5,248 nt of DNA from Candidatus Pelagibacterales bacterium (lineage in GTDB: Bacteria; Pseudomonadota; Alphaproteobacteria; TMED109), in the NCBI GenBank assembly GCA_002684605.1, contig NYVM01000009.1, forward strand, positions 12,015 to 17,262. The letters are read 5' to 3'. The notes under the pieces are model-generated. The model made no database searches. It saw only the letters and a list, made by a program, of their open reading frames with translations, and was not told where the DNA came from. Made by a program: the position numbers and the translations under genes. This document shows positions 1 through 5,248 of this stretch, piece by piece. How positions within the stretch are numbered: position 1 is the first letter of the stretch; each line of letters begins with the position of its first letter.

Positions 1-239
1 TGACAGTAGAACTTACCATCCTCATGCTCCACTTTACTAAAATCAATAATTTTTTGTCTAGCTGATATATAACCATTGATTATCCAAAACATAGAGCCTT
101 GGTTTTTAATGATTTCATGCTTTTTAGGATAAAGCCTAGTTATATGTATATTTTTCTTATATTTATTAGCATTAAATATTTGGCGCTCTCTTAACTCATC
201 TATACTTTTTATACCTACTGCTAGCTTTAATAAGTTCAT
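1..239 (-). CDS. DUF1489-family protein, C-terminally truncated by the window edge
   Basis: The reading frame opens with ATG at 239-237 and stays open to the window edge, giving 79 complete codons; the stop lies outside. An in-frame TAA at 248-246 means translation cannot start further upstream at an ATG. The product begins MNLLKLAVGI, followed by a SIDELRERQ stretch (residues 12-20), HITRLYPKK (32-40), and GSMFWIINGYISARQKI (48-64). This pattern of a short beta-strand start, 'HxTRxxPK' and 'GSxxWxxxGxxxxRQ' matches what I recall of the DUF1489 family, proteins of roughly 140 residues known mainly from Alphaproteobacteria, with no established function. No signal peptide or membrane segment is visible, so a cytoplasmic location is likely. 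The gene starts 13 nt after the liuE stop and lacks a good Shine-Dalgarno (only AAAGA at 247-243), so it is probably co-transcribed with the liu genes and perhaps translationally coupled. Family assignment is from memory of the motif pattern; no function is claimed. Confidence 0.75.
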   Translation of the reverse strand, partial: MNLLKLAVGIKSIDELRERQIFNANKYKKNIHITRLYPKKHEIIKNQGSMFWIINGYISARQKIIDFSKVEHEDGKFYC

Positions 240-252
240 TAATCTTTATAAG

Positions 253-1155
253 TTAGTTTTTATGTTTTATAGCTTCTAATGCATTATAAACTCTTGAAAA
301 AGGTTTTTGGCCTAATTTTTCAAATACAAATCTAGAAGCATCACAAACTTTATTTAAATCTACACCAGTCTTAATACCCATTCCATTTAACATAAATAAA
401 ACATCTTCAGTAGCTACATTACCTCTTGCACCTGGCGCATACGGACAACCTCCTAATCCTCCTACAGAAGTATCTATAACTTTTATTCCTAATTCTAAAC
501 TAGCTAAGATATTTGATAAAGCTTGTCCATAAGTATCATGAAAATGCACTGCCAATTTTTCTATTCCTACTGCTTCTCTACAGACTTCAATCATTTGTTT
601 TGTTTTTAATGGGTTTCCACTTCCTATTGTGTCTCCCAATGAGACTTCATAGCATCCCATGTTTATCAATTTTTCACATAAGTAAGCTACTTTTAAAGGT
701 TTAATTTCACCCTCATAAGGACAAAACATTACTGTCGATATATATCCTCTAACTTTAATTCCATTATTTAGAGCTTCTTTTGTAACCTGTTCAGCACGCG
801 TTATAGCTTCTTCAACAGAACAGTTTGTATTTTTTTTTGAAAAAGATTCACTAGGCGTAGTGAAAACACATGCTGTATCTGATTTATATTTTAAAGCATC
901 CTCTAAACCTTTAATATTTGGAGTTAGAACAGGATAACTTATGTCATTAGATCTATTAATATTAGTCATTACTATGTGGGAATCTGCCATGGCAGGAACC
1001 CATTTAGGTGAGACGAATGCTCCACTCTCTATAAACTTTAAGCCTGTCTGTGACAAAATGTCTATAAATGATATTTTATGCTTAGCAGATAATGGAATAC
1101 TTTCATTTTGCAGACCATCCCTAGGCCCAACTTCATATATTGTTATTTCTGTCAT
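253..1155 (-). CDS. liuE: hydroxymethylglutaryl-CoA lyase (LiuE)
   Basis: This enzyme cleaves 3-hydroxy-3-methylglutaryl-CoA to acetyl-CoA and acetoacetate, the last step of leucine breakdown, in the cytoplasm and with a divalent metal. The 300-residue product has the usual length of bacterial HMG-CoA lyases and the DRE-TIM (HMGL-like) barrel fold. Visible motifs in order: PRDGLQNE at 11-18 (Arg12 and Asp13 are the expected catalytic and metal residues), SPKWVPAMAD at 49-58, SLGDTIG at 172-178, the metal-binding pair His204/His206 in VHFHDTYG (203-210), and the active-site cysteine Cys237 in GLGGCPYAPGA (233-243), followed by Asn246 and NVATED. Two positions near the cysteine differ from the usual signature: Gly232 where Ala is normal, and Arg244 where Ser, Thr or Ala is common. 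The start ATG overlaps the liuD stop by one base (TAATG), with GGAAG at 1167-1163 seven bases upstream as a plausible ribosome binding site. Its neighbours are the two methylcrotonyl-CoA carboxylase subunits and the hydratase, which fixes its role in leucine degradation. A nine-A tract lies inside the gene at 838-830. Confidence 0.96.
   Translation of the reverse strand: MTEITIYEVGPRDGLQNESIPLSAKHKISFIDILSQTGLKFIESGAFVSPKWVPAMADSHIVMTNINRSNDISYPVLTPNIKGLEDALKYKSDTACVFTTPSESFSKKNTNCSVEEAITRAEQVTKEALNNGIKVRGYISTVMFCPYEGEIKPLKVAYLCEKLINMGCYEVSLGDTIGSGNPLKTKQMIEVCREAVGIEKLAVHFHDTYGQALSNILASLELGIKVIDTSVGGLGGCPYAPGARGNVATEDVLFMLNGMGIKTGVDLNKVCDASRFVFEKLGQKPFSRVYNALEAIKHKN
830..838 (-). repeat. nine-base A tract inside liuE
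   Basis: The coding strand has nine consecutive A residues (T on the plus strand, 830-838) that span the end of Ser106, Lys107, Lys108 and most of Asn109 in liuE. The frame on both sides encodes conserved lyase sequence, so the length as given is the functional one. Tracts of this length are known to promote polymerase slippage in AT-rich bacterial genomes; whether that happens here cannot be seen from the sequence. Confidence 0.6.
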
Positions 1156-1167
1156 TAATTTACTTCC
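1153..1167 (-). promoter_or_regulatory. ribosome binding site and TAATG overlap, liuD stop / liuE start
   Basis: The liuD TAA stop (1157-1155) shares one base with the liuE ATG (1155-1153), forming TAATG. A moderate Shine-Dalgarno, GGAAG at 1167-1163, sits seven bases upstream within the end of liuD. The start also agrees with the conserved lyase N-terminus, which reaches PRDGLQNE by residue 11. Confidence 0.6.
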
Positions 1168-3134
1168 ATTTCTACTACAGCAAACCCCTCATCCACTTGA
1201 TCTCCTTCCTTAGTATTAACCTTTAATACTCTTCCTGAAAATGGCGCTAAAATAGAATGTTCCATCTTCATTGCTTCAACAATTACTAAAATATCCCCTT
1301 TTTTTACAATTTGCTTATTTTTTACAAAAATTTTAGCAATTTTTCCAGGGACCGGGGAATCCATAGAGCCTAAAGAAGACTCCTCCTCTAATTCTAAGTG
1401 ATATTTATCTCTAATGTTTAAGTTTAACGAATAACCATTTTGATTTATGTACATATCTTCATTATTTAATTTAACAAAAAATACATCTATTTTATTATTA
1501 TTACATATTAACTGTATATTATTATGCCCATTTTTACTTATAAATTTAAAGATATTAATGTATGAAGCATCGTTATTTGTAACTAAAGCATGATCCTGAT
1601 CTATCATTTTAACCTTATAATTATAAATTTCTTTGTCACATAATATATTTATATTTTCATAACTGTTTTCTAAGTGCCTCCAATTATTTACATTTTTCCA
1701 TGGTGAGGATTTTTCATCAATATGACTAGAATTTCTTGCTTTTACATGTAAAACTAAAGCTGCCTGTATTAAATTATTTCTACTTTCCACACTAGGTACT
1801 AGACTCTTCCAATACTTATTTATGAAGTCCGTATTGATATTCTTTTTTGAAAAAGCAGGCACTTTTAAAATTTTATTTAAAAAATCTATATTATTTTTTA
1901 TTCCGATTAGCTGGGTGTTTTGCAAAGCAAAAGAAAGCTTTTTCAAAGCATCATTTCTATTTTCTCCGTAAGCTATAATTTTTGCAACCATTGGGTCGTA
2001 ATAAGAAGAAACTTCATCATTAGCTAGATAGCCAGTGTCTAATCTTAAATAATCTTTTTTTGGCGAATTAAACTCTAATATTTTTCCAGGAGAAGGCTGA
2101 AAATCTTTTTCTGGATTTTCCGCATATACTCTTGCTTCTATAGCATGCCCTTTAATTAAACTAGGTAATGATTTTATTTCCTCATTGTTGGCTACTTTAA
2201 TCTGCAACTCTACTAAATCAATACCTAGTATTAATTCTGTTACAGGGTGCTCTACCTGTAAACGCGTATTCATTTCCATAAAATAAAACTTATTATTCTC
2301 TAATAAGAACTCTATTGTTCCTGCTCCAGAATAAGAAATATTTTTTGCTACTTGTTTAGCTTGAAAAGCCATTTCTTTTCTGATTTCTTGGCTAATGTTT
2401 GTAGCAGGTGCTTCTTCTATAACTTTTTGATGTCTTCTCTGAATACTACAATCTCTATCTGATAAAGTATGAATATTACCATAATTATCTGCCAAAATTT
2501 GCACTTCTATATGCCTTGGGTTTTGTAAATATTTTTCTATTAAAATAGAATTATTTCCAAAAGAACTTAAAGCTTCTCTTTTTGCACCTTCAAATTTAAT
2601 AATAATTTCTTCTTTTTTATTGATCACATACATACCTTTGCCTCCACCCCCAGCAGAAGCCTTAATAATTAGAGGAAACCCTATATTTTCACATTTTTTT
2701 ATTATTTCTTTTTTTGATAAACCATCCGCTGAAAAACCAGAAAGCACAGGCACACCGGCTTCTTCCATCATGTTTCTGGCATCATTTTTTAAAGACATGC
2801 TTTTCATGGACGTAACTGAAGGCCCAATAAACCTTATATTATTTTTTTCTAATGCTCTAGCAAAATCTGGATTCTCAGACAAAAAACCGTACCCTGGATG
2901 GACAGCATCTACTTTATTCTCTAATGCAATTTTGATTATCTTTTTATAATTTAAATAACTATTTTCAGCTAAAGACTCTCCTATATATATAGCCTTATCA
3001 GCTTTACGAACATGTAAAGCATTTTTATCGGCTTCTGAATATAAAGCTATTACTTCTATGTTCATAGATTTACATGTACGCGCTATTCTTACTGCTATTT
3101 CTCCTCTATTTGCTATTAAAATTCTTTTTATCAT
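1155..3134 (-). CDS. liuD: methylcrotonyl-CoA carboxylase, biotin-carrying alpha subunit (LiuD)
   Basis: This is the biotin carboxylase plus biotin carrier subunit of methylcrotonyl-CoA carboxylase. It uses ATP and bicarbonate to carboxylate its own biotin, which then delivers CO2 at the LiuB active site. The 659 residues match the family length (about 650-670). Domains in order: the biotin carboxylase N-domain starting at residue 2 with IANRGEIAVR (7-16) and HPGYGFLSEN (79-88); the ATP-grasp domain with KASAGGGGKGM (158-168) and EMNTRLQVEHPVTE (287-300); the carboxylase C-domain with EARVYAENP (333-341) and DTGY (366-369); a divergent, Asn-rich BT (subunit-interaction) region at about 450-580; and a C-terminal biotinyl domain with PVPGKIA (594-600) and EAMKMEHS (620-627). 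Lys623, codon 1268-1266, is the biotinylated residue. The start is fixed by the standard N-terminus and an AGGA (3147-3144) nine bases upstream; it overlaps the end of liuC by ATGA. A propionyl-, acetyl- or geranyl-CoA carboxylase alpha subunit would look similar; the liuB, liuC and liuE neighbours decide for methylcrotonyl-CoA. Confidence 0.95.
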   Translation of the reverse strand: MIKRILIANRGEIAVRIARTCKSMNIEVIALYSEADKNALHVRKADKAIYIGESLAENSYLNYKKIIKIALENKVDAVHPGYGFLSENPDFARALEKNNIRFIGPSVTSMKSMSLKNDARNMMEEAGVPVLSGFSADGLSKKEIIKKCENIGFPLIIKASAGGGGKGMYVINKKEEIIIKFEGAKREALSSFGNNSILIEKYLQNPRHIEVQILADNYGNIHTLSDRDCSIQRRHQKVIEEAPATNISQEIRKEMAFQAKQVAKNISYSGAGTIEFLLENNKFYFMEMNTRLQVEHPVTELILGIDLVELQIKVANNEEIKSLPSLIKGHAIEARVYAENPEKDFQPSPGKILEFNSPKKDYLRLDTGYLANDEVSSYYDPMVAKIIAYGENRNDALKKLSFALQNTQLIGIKNNIDFLNKILKVPAFSKKNINTDFINKYWKSLVPSVESRNNLIQAALVLHVKARNSSHIDEKSSPWKNVNNWRHLENSYENINILCDKEIYNYKVKMIDQDHALVTNNDASYINIFKFISKNGHNNIQLICNNNKIDVFFVKLNNEDMYINQNGYSLNLNIRDKYHLELEEESSLGSMDSPVPGKIAKIFVKNKQIVKKGDILVIVEAMKMEHSILAPFSGRVLKVNTKEGDQVDEGFAVVEMEVN

Positions 3135-3148
3135 TTATCTTTATCCTG
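3131..3148 (-). promoter_or_regulatory. ribosome binding site and ATGA overlap, liuC stop / liuD start
   Basis: CAGGA (3148-3144) precedes the liuD ATG (3134-3132) with a nine-base spacer. The liuC TGA (3133-3131) overlaps this ATG in the classic ATGA arrangement, a four-base overlap that usually indicates translational coupling. It also confirms that TGA is read as stop here. Confidence 0.7.
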
Positions 3149-3928
3149 CCAATTTGGTTTTCTTTTTTGTAAAAAAGCATCTATACCTTCTTTGCCTTCA
3201 TCACTTGATCTTGCATCAGCTATTCTTTTAGCTGTTTCAGCCATAACTTCCTCATCTATAATTTTACCATCTACAAAAGATATTAATTCTTTTGAAGCTT
3301 TAAGAGCTTTAGGACCTCCTTTTAATATATTTTTCAATTGCTTTTCTAATAAGTCATTTAAATTTTCTGATTCCGTATAATCATTTAACAACCCTATATG
3401 ATAAGCTTCTTTTGAAGAAATAGGTGCAGATGTTAAAAATAAATACCTTGAGTTTCTCTGCCCTATAGCCTTAACTACGTACGGACTAATAACTGAAGGA
3501 ATTAGCCCTAGTCTTACCTCCGATAAAGAAAATTTACTATAATTATTTCCTATCGCAATATCACAAGCAGCTACTAATCCTACACCTCCTCCAAATGCAG
3601 CGCCATTTACTACCGCAATTGTTGGAAAAGGTAATGTATCTAAATTATATAACATTTCAGCAAGCTTCATAGAATCTTTTGAATTCTCTGCGTGACTTAC
3701 ATCTGACATTCGTCTCATCCAATCCAAATCTCCACCTGCAGAGAACGCTTTACCTTCGCCTGTAAGGACTAACATTCTAATCTCTTTATTTATAGCTAGC
3801 TCTAAAAACACCTCATTCAAATCTTTAATAAGGTTTTCATCAAATGCATTCATTACATGAGGCCTGTTTATAGTTAAATAATAAACTCCCCTATCATCTA
3901 TTCTTTTTAGTAAATTTTCACTATTCAT
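3131..3928 (-). CDS. liuC: methylglutaconyl-CoA hydratase, crotonase family (LiuC)
   Basis: This enzyme hydrates 3-methylglutaconyl-CoA to HMG-CoA, between the carboxylase (LiuB/LiuD) and the lyase (LiuE). The 265-residue protein is a full-length enoyl-CoA hydratase/isomerase-fold enzyme. Visible features: NRPHVMNAFD at 21-30; the first oxyanion-hole segment AFSAGGDLDWM (61-71); the second, NGAAFGGGVGL (108-118); then SLSEVRLGLIPSVISPYVV (134-152). Glu137 in SEVRLGLIP is the expected catalytic acid, equivalent to Glu164 of rat crotonase. The other crotonase glutamate (Glu144) is replaced by Gly117, which also appears in bacterial LiuC proteins as I remember them, so it is not a sign of a dead enzyme. 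The 'PSVISPYVV' stretch is typical of LiuC rather than of general fatty-acid hydratases. The ATG lies 3 nt after the liuB stop, with AGGA at 3940-3937 inside the end of liuB, eight bases upstream. The gene ends with TGA overlapping the liuD start. A general enoyl-CoA hydratase cannot be excluded by sequence alone, but context makes it unlikely. Confidence 0.92.
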   Translation of the reverse strand: MNSENLLKRIDDRGVYYLTINRPHVMNAFDENLIKDLNEVFLELAINKEIRMLVLTGEGKAFSAGGDLDWMRRMSDVSHAENSKDSMKLAEMLYNLDTLPFPTIAVVNGAAFGGGVGLVAACDIAIGNNYSKFSLSEVRLGLIPSVISPYVVKAIGQRNSRYLFLTSAPISSKEAYHIGLLNDYTESENLNDLLEKQLKNILKGGPKALKASKELISFVDGKIIDEEVMAETAKRIADARSSDEGKEGIDAFLQKRKPNWQDKDK

Positions 3929-3940
3929 TTTTTACATCCT
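3926..3940 (-). promoter_or_regulatory. ribosome binding site and start of liuC, embedded in the end of liuB
   Basis: On the minus strand AGGA (3940-3937) is followed by eight bases and then ATG (3928-3926). The AGGA falls within the last Arg-Met codons of liuB, just before its TAA stop. This supports the chosen liuC start and suggests that ribosomes finishing liuB can reinitiate at liuC, helping to coordinate the two products. Confidence 0.7.
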
Positions 3941-5248
3941 AAATATACCAAATTTAGGATCCTCAATTGGCTTATTATGTGATGCTGAAATTGACAAACC
4001 TAAAACTTTTCTAGTATCTGCTGGGTCAATTACTCCATCATCCCATATCCGTGAAGATGCAAAGTATGGGTTACCTTCTTTTTCATATTGGCTTAATAGT
4101 TTATTTTTAAAAGTATTTTCGTCCTTTTTAGACCACTTTAAACCTTTTCTATAATTCACATCTTTTCTTACTGTAGAAAGAACATTAGCAGCTTGCTCAC
4201 CTCCCATTACTGATATTCTAGAATTTGGCCAAGCCCACATAAATCTTGGACTATAAGCTCTTCCACACATTCCATAATTACCGGCTCCAAAAGAACCACC
4301 TATAATAACTGTAAATTTAGGAACTTTCACTGTAGCAACAGCTGTTACTAATTTTGCGCCATCTTTAGCTATTCCACCTTCTTCATATTTTTTTCCTACC
4401 ATAAACCCAGAAATATTTTGCAAAAATATAATTGGTATCTTTCTTTGCCCACATAATTCTATAAAGTGTGCCCCTTTTTGAGAACTCTCTGAAAATAAAA
4501 TTCCATTATTTGCAACTATTCCTACTGAATATCCCATAATTCTTGCAAAACCCGTTACTAAAGTGGGCCCATATAACTTTTTAAATTCTAAAAATTTACT
4601 GCCATCTACTATTCTTGCTATTACTTCTCTGACATCATACGGTGTTGATAAAGATTCTGGAATTACACCATAAATGCTTTTTAAAGAATGAGCAGGCTTA
4701 ATAGAAGCTTCTAGATCCACGTCTTTATTTGTCTTTTTATTAAAGGTACCTACAATATCTCTAGCTATTTTTAATGCATGCTCATCATTTTCAGCTAAAT
4801 GGTCTGTAACACCACTTTTTTTACTATGTAATTCTCCTCCACCTAATTCTTCAGCACTAACAACTTCCCCAGTTGCCGCTTTAACTAAAGGGGGGCCTCC
4901 TAAAAATATTGTTCCTTGATTTTTAACTATAATTGCCTCATCGCACATTGCTGGAACATACGCTCCTCCCGCAGTGCAAGAGCCCATTACTACAGCTATT
5001 TGGGGAATACCCATAGAGGACATATTAGATTGATTAAAAAACGACCTTCCAAAACCTTCTTTATCTGCAAACATTTCACTTTGAAGAGGCAAAAATGCTC
5101 CCCCTGAATCTACTAAATAAATACATGGCAGATGATTTTCTATAGCAATCTCCTGCGCTCTTAATTGTTTTTTAACAGTTATTGGATAATAAGTTCCGCC
5201 TTTGACAGTAGCATCATTAACTATGATAACGCACTCTCTTCCTGAAAC
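3932..5248 (-). CDS. liuB: methylcrotonyl-CoA carboxylase, carboxyltransferase beta subunit (LiuB), N-terminus outside the window
   Basis: This subunit moves the carboxyl group from LiuD-bound biotin to 3-methylcrotonyl-CoA, giving 3-methylglutaconyl-CoA. The frame is open from the window edge at 5248, so 438 residues are visible. The family is about 535 residues long, so roughly the first 100 are missing. The TTG at 5092-5090 is an internal leucine codon, not a start: the 52 codons before it (5248-5093) encode conserved carboxyltransferase sequence, including [25 protein letters not shown] and [12 protein letters not shown]. Further on are the N-domain oxyanion loop [13 protein letters not shown] (about 89-101 of the visible protein), the [13 protein letters not shown] segment, [15 protein letters not shown], and the C-domain [16 protein letters not shown] loop. 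Together these identify the acyl-CoA carboxylase beta family, and the [11 protein letters not shown] and LVKAATGE segments are typical of the methylcrotonyl-CoA branch. Geranyl-CoA carboxylase beta is the closest alternative; the liuC, liuD and liuE neighbours argue against it. The gene ends with TAA at 3934-3932, only 3 nt before liuC. Confidence 0.95.
   Translation of the reverse strand, partial: VSGRECVIIVNDATVKGGTYYPITVKKQLRAQEIAIENHLPCIYLVDSGGAFLPLQSEMFADKEGFGRSFFNQSNMSSMGIPQIAVVMGSCTAGGAYVPAMCDEAIIVKNQGTIFLGGPPLVKAATGEVVSAEELGGGELHSKKSGVTDHLAENDEHALKIARDIVGTFNKKTNKDVDLEASIKPAHSLKSIYGVIPESLSTPYDVREVIARIVDGSKFLEFKKLYGPTLVTGFARIMGYSVGIVANNGILFSESSQKGAHFIELCGQRKIPIIFLQNISGFMVGKKYEEGGIAKDGAKLVTAVATVKVPKFTVIIGGSFGAGNYGMCGRAYSPRFMWAWPNSRISVMGGEQAANVLSTVRKDVNYRKGLKWSKKDENTFKNKLLSQYEKEGNPYFASSRIWDDGVIDPADTRKVLGLSISASHNKPIEDPKFGIFRM

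Noticed and set aside
240..252. Terminator between liuE and the DUF1489 gene
   Set aside because: Only 13 bases, with no inverted repeat; too short for a hairpin and T run.
513..704. Plus-strand open frame of 63 codons opposite liuE
   Set aside because: It lies wholly antisense to conserved lyase motifs, and its leucine/phenylalanine-rich product looks like the complement of AT-rich coding sequence rather than a real membrane peptide.
941..1213. Plus-strand open frame of 90 codons across the liuE/liuD junction
   Set aside because: Antisense to two well-supported genes, with no recognisable domain.
2620..2949. Plus-strand open frame of 109 codons opposite the ATP-grasp region of liuD
   Set aside because: Its proline run mirrors the antisense of the glycine-rich ATP-binding loop of LiuD; it is a shadow frame.
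3192..3380. Plus-strand open frame of 62 codons opposite the 3' part of liuC
   Set aside because: Entirely antisense to liuC and without recognisable motifs.
3620..3622. Loss of a catalytic glutamate making LiuC inactive (Gly117 instead of crotonase Glu144; codon about 3580-3578)
   Set aside because: Glycine at this site is, as I recall, normal in bacterial LiuC proteins, and the second glutamate (Glu137) is present.
5090..5092. TTG as the start codon of liuB
   Set aside because: Conserved carboxyltransferase sequence continues in frame upstream to the window edge, so this TTG is an internal leucine codon.
4916..5107. Plus-strand open frame of 63 codons opposite liuB
   Set aside because: Antisense to the conserved carboxyltransferase oxyanion loop; no independent support.

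Overview
The window is one gene-dense stretch of a leucine-degradation (liu) operon. All real genes lie on the minus strand, so the operon reads from position 5248 down to 1. Base composition is strongly AT-rich (about one third G+C by eye) and codons favour A/T endings. The first downstream gene looks like a DUF1489 protein, a family known to me mainly from Alphaproteobacteria. With the very tight packing, this suggests an AT-rich, possibly streamlined alphaproteobacterium such as a marine lineage. The lineage is an inference from composition and one family match.

Layout in transcription order: (1) liuB, the carboxyltransferase (beta) subunit of methylcrotonyl-CoA carboxylase, 5248-3932, with its N-terminus outside the window; (2) liuC, methylglutaconyl-CoA hydratase of the crotonase family, 3928-3131; (3) liuD, the biotin-carrying alpha subunit of the same carboxylase, 3134-1155; (4) liuE, hydroxymethylglutaryl-CoA lyase, 1155-253; (5) a DUF1489-family gene of unknown function, 239-1, with its C-terminus outside the window. 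Junctions are a 3-nt gap (liuB/liuC), a 4-nt ATGA overlap (liuC/liuD), a 1-nt TAATG overlap (liuD/liuE) and a 13-nt gap (liuE/DUF1489). No stretch without a gene exceeds 13 bases, and I see no promoter, terminator, RNA gene, repeat array or mobile element.

The four liu products make up the lower half of leucine catabolism. LiuB and LiuD carboxylate 3-methylcrotonyl-CoA to 3-methylglutaconyl-CoA, LiuC hydrates it to HMG-CoA, and LiuE cleaves that to acetyl-CoA and acetoacetate. The previous enzyme, isovaleryl-CoA dehydrogenase (LiuA), and any regulator would be expected upstream of 5248. The key catalytic motifs I could check are intact, so the pathway looks functional. I found no evidence of a new system. 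The points most worth a second look are the uncharacterised DUF1489 gene attached to the operon, a nine-base A tract inside liuE, two small changes next to the conserved LiuE cysteine, and an asparagine-rich linker/BT region in LiuD.
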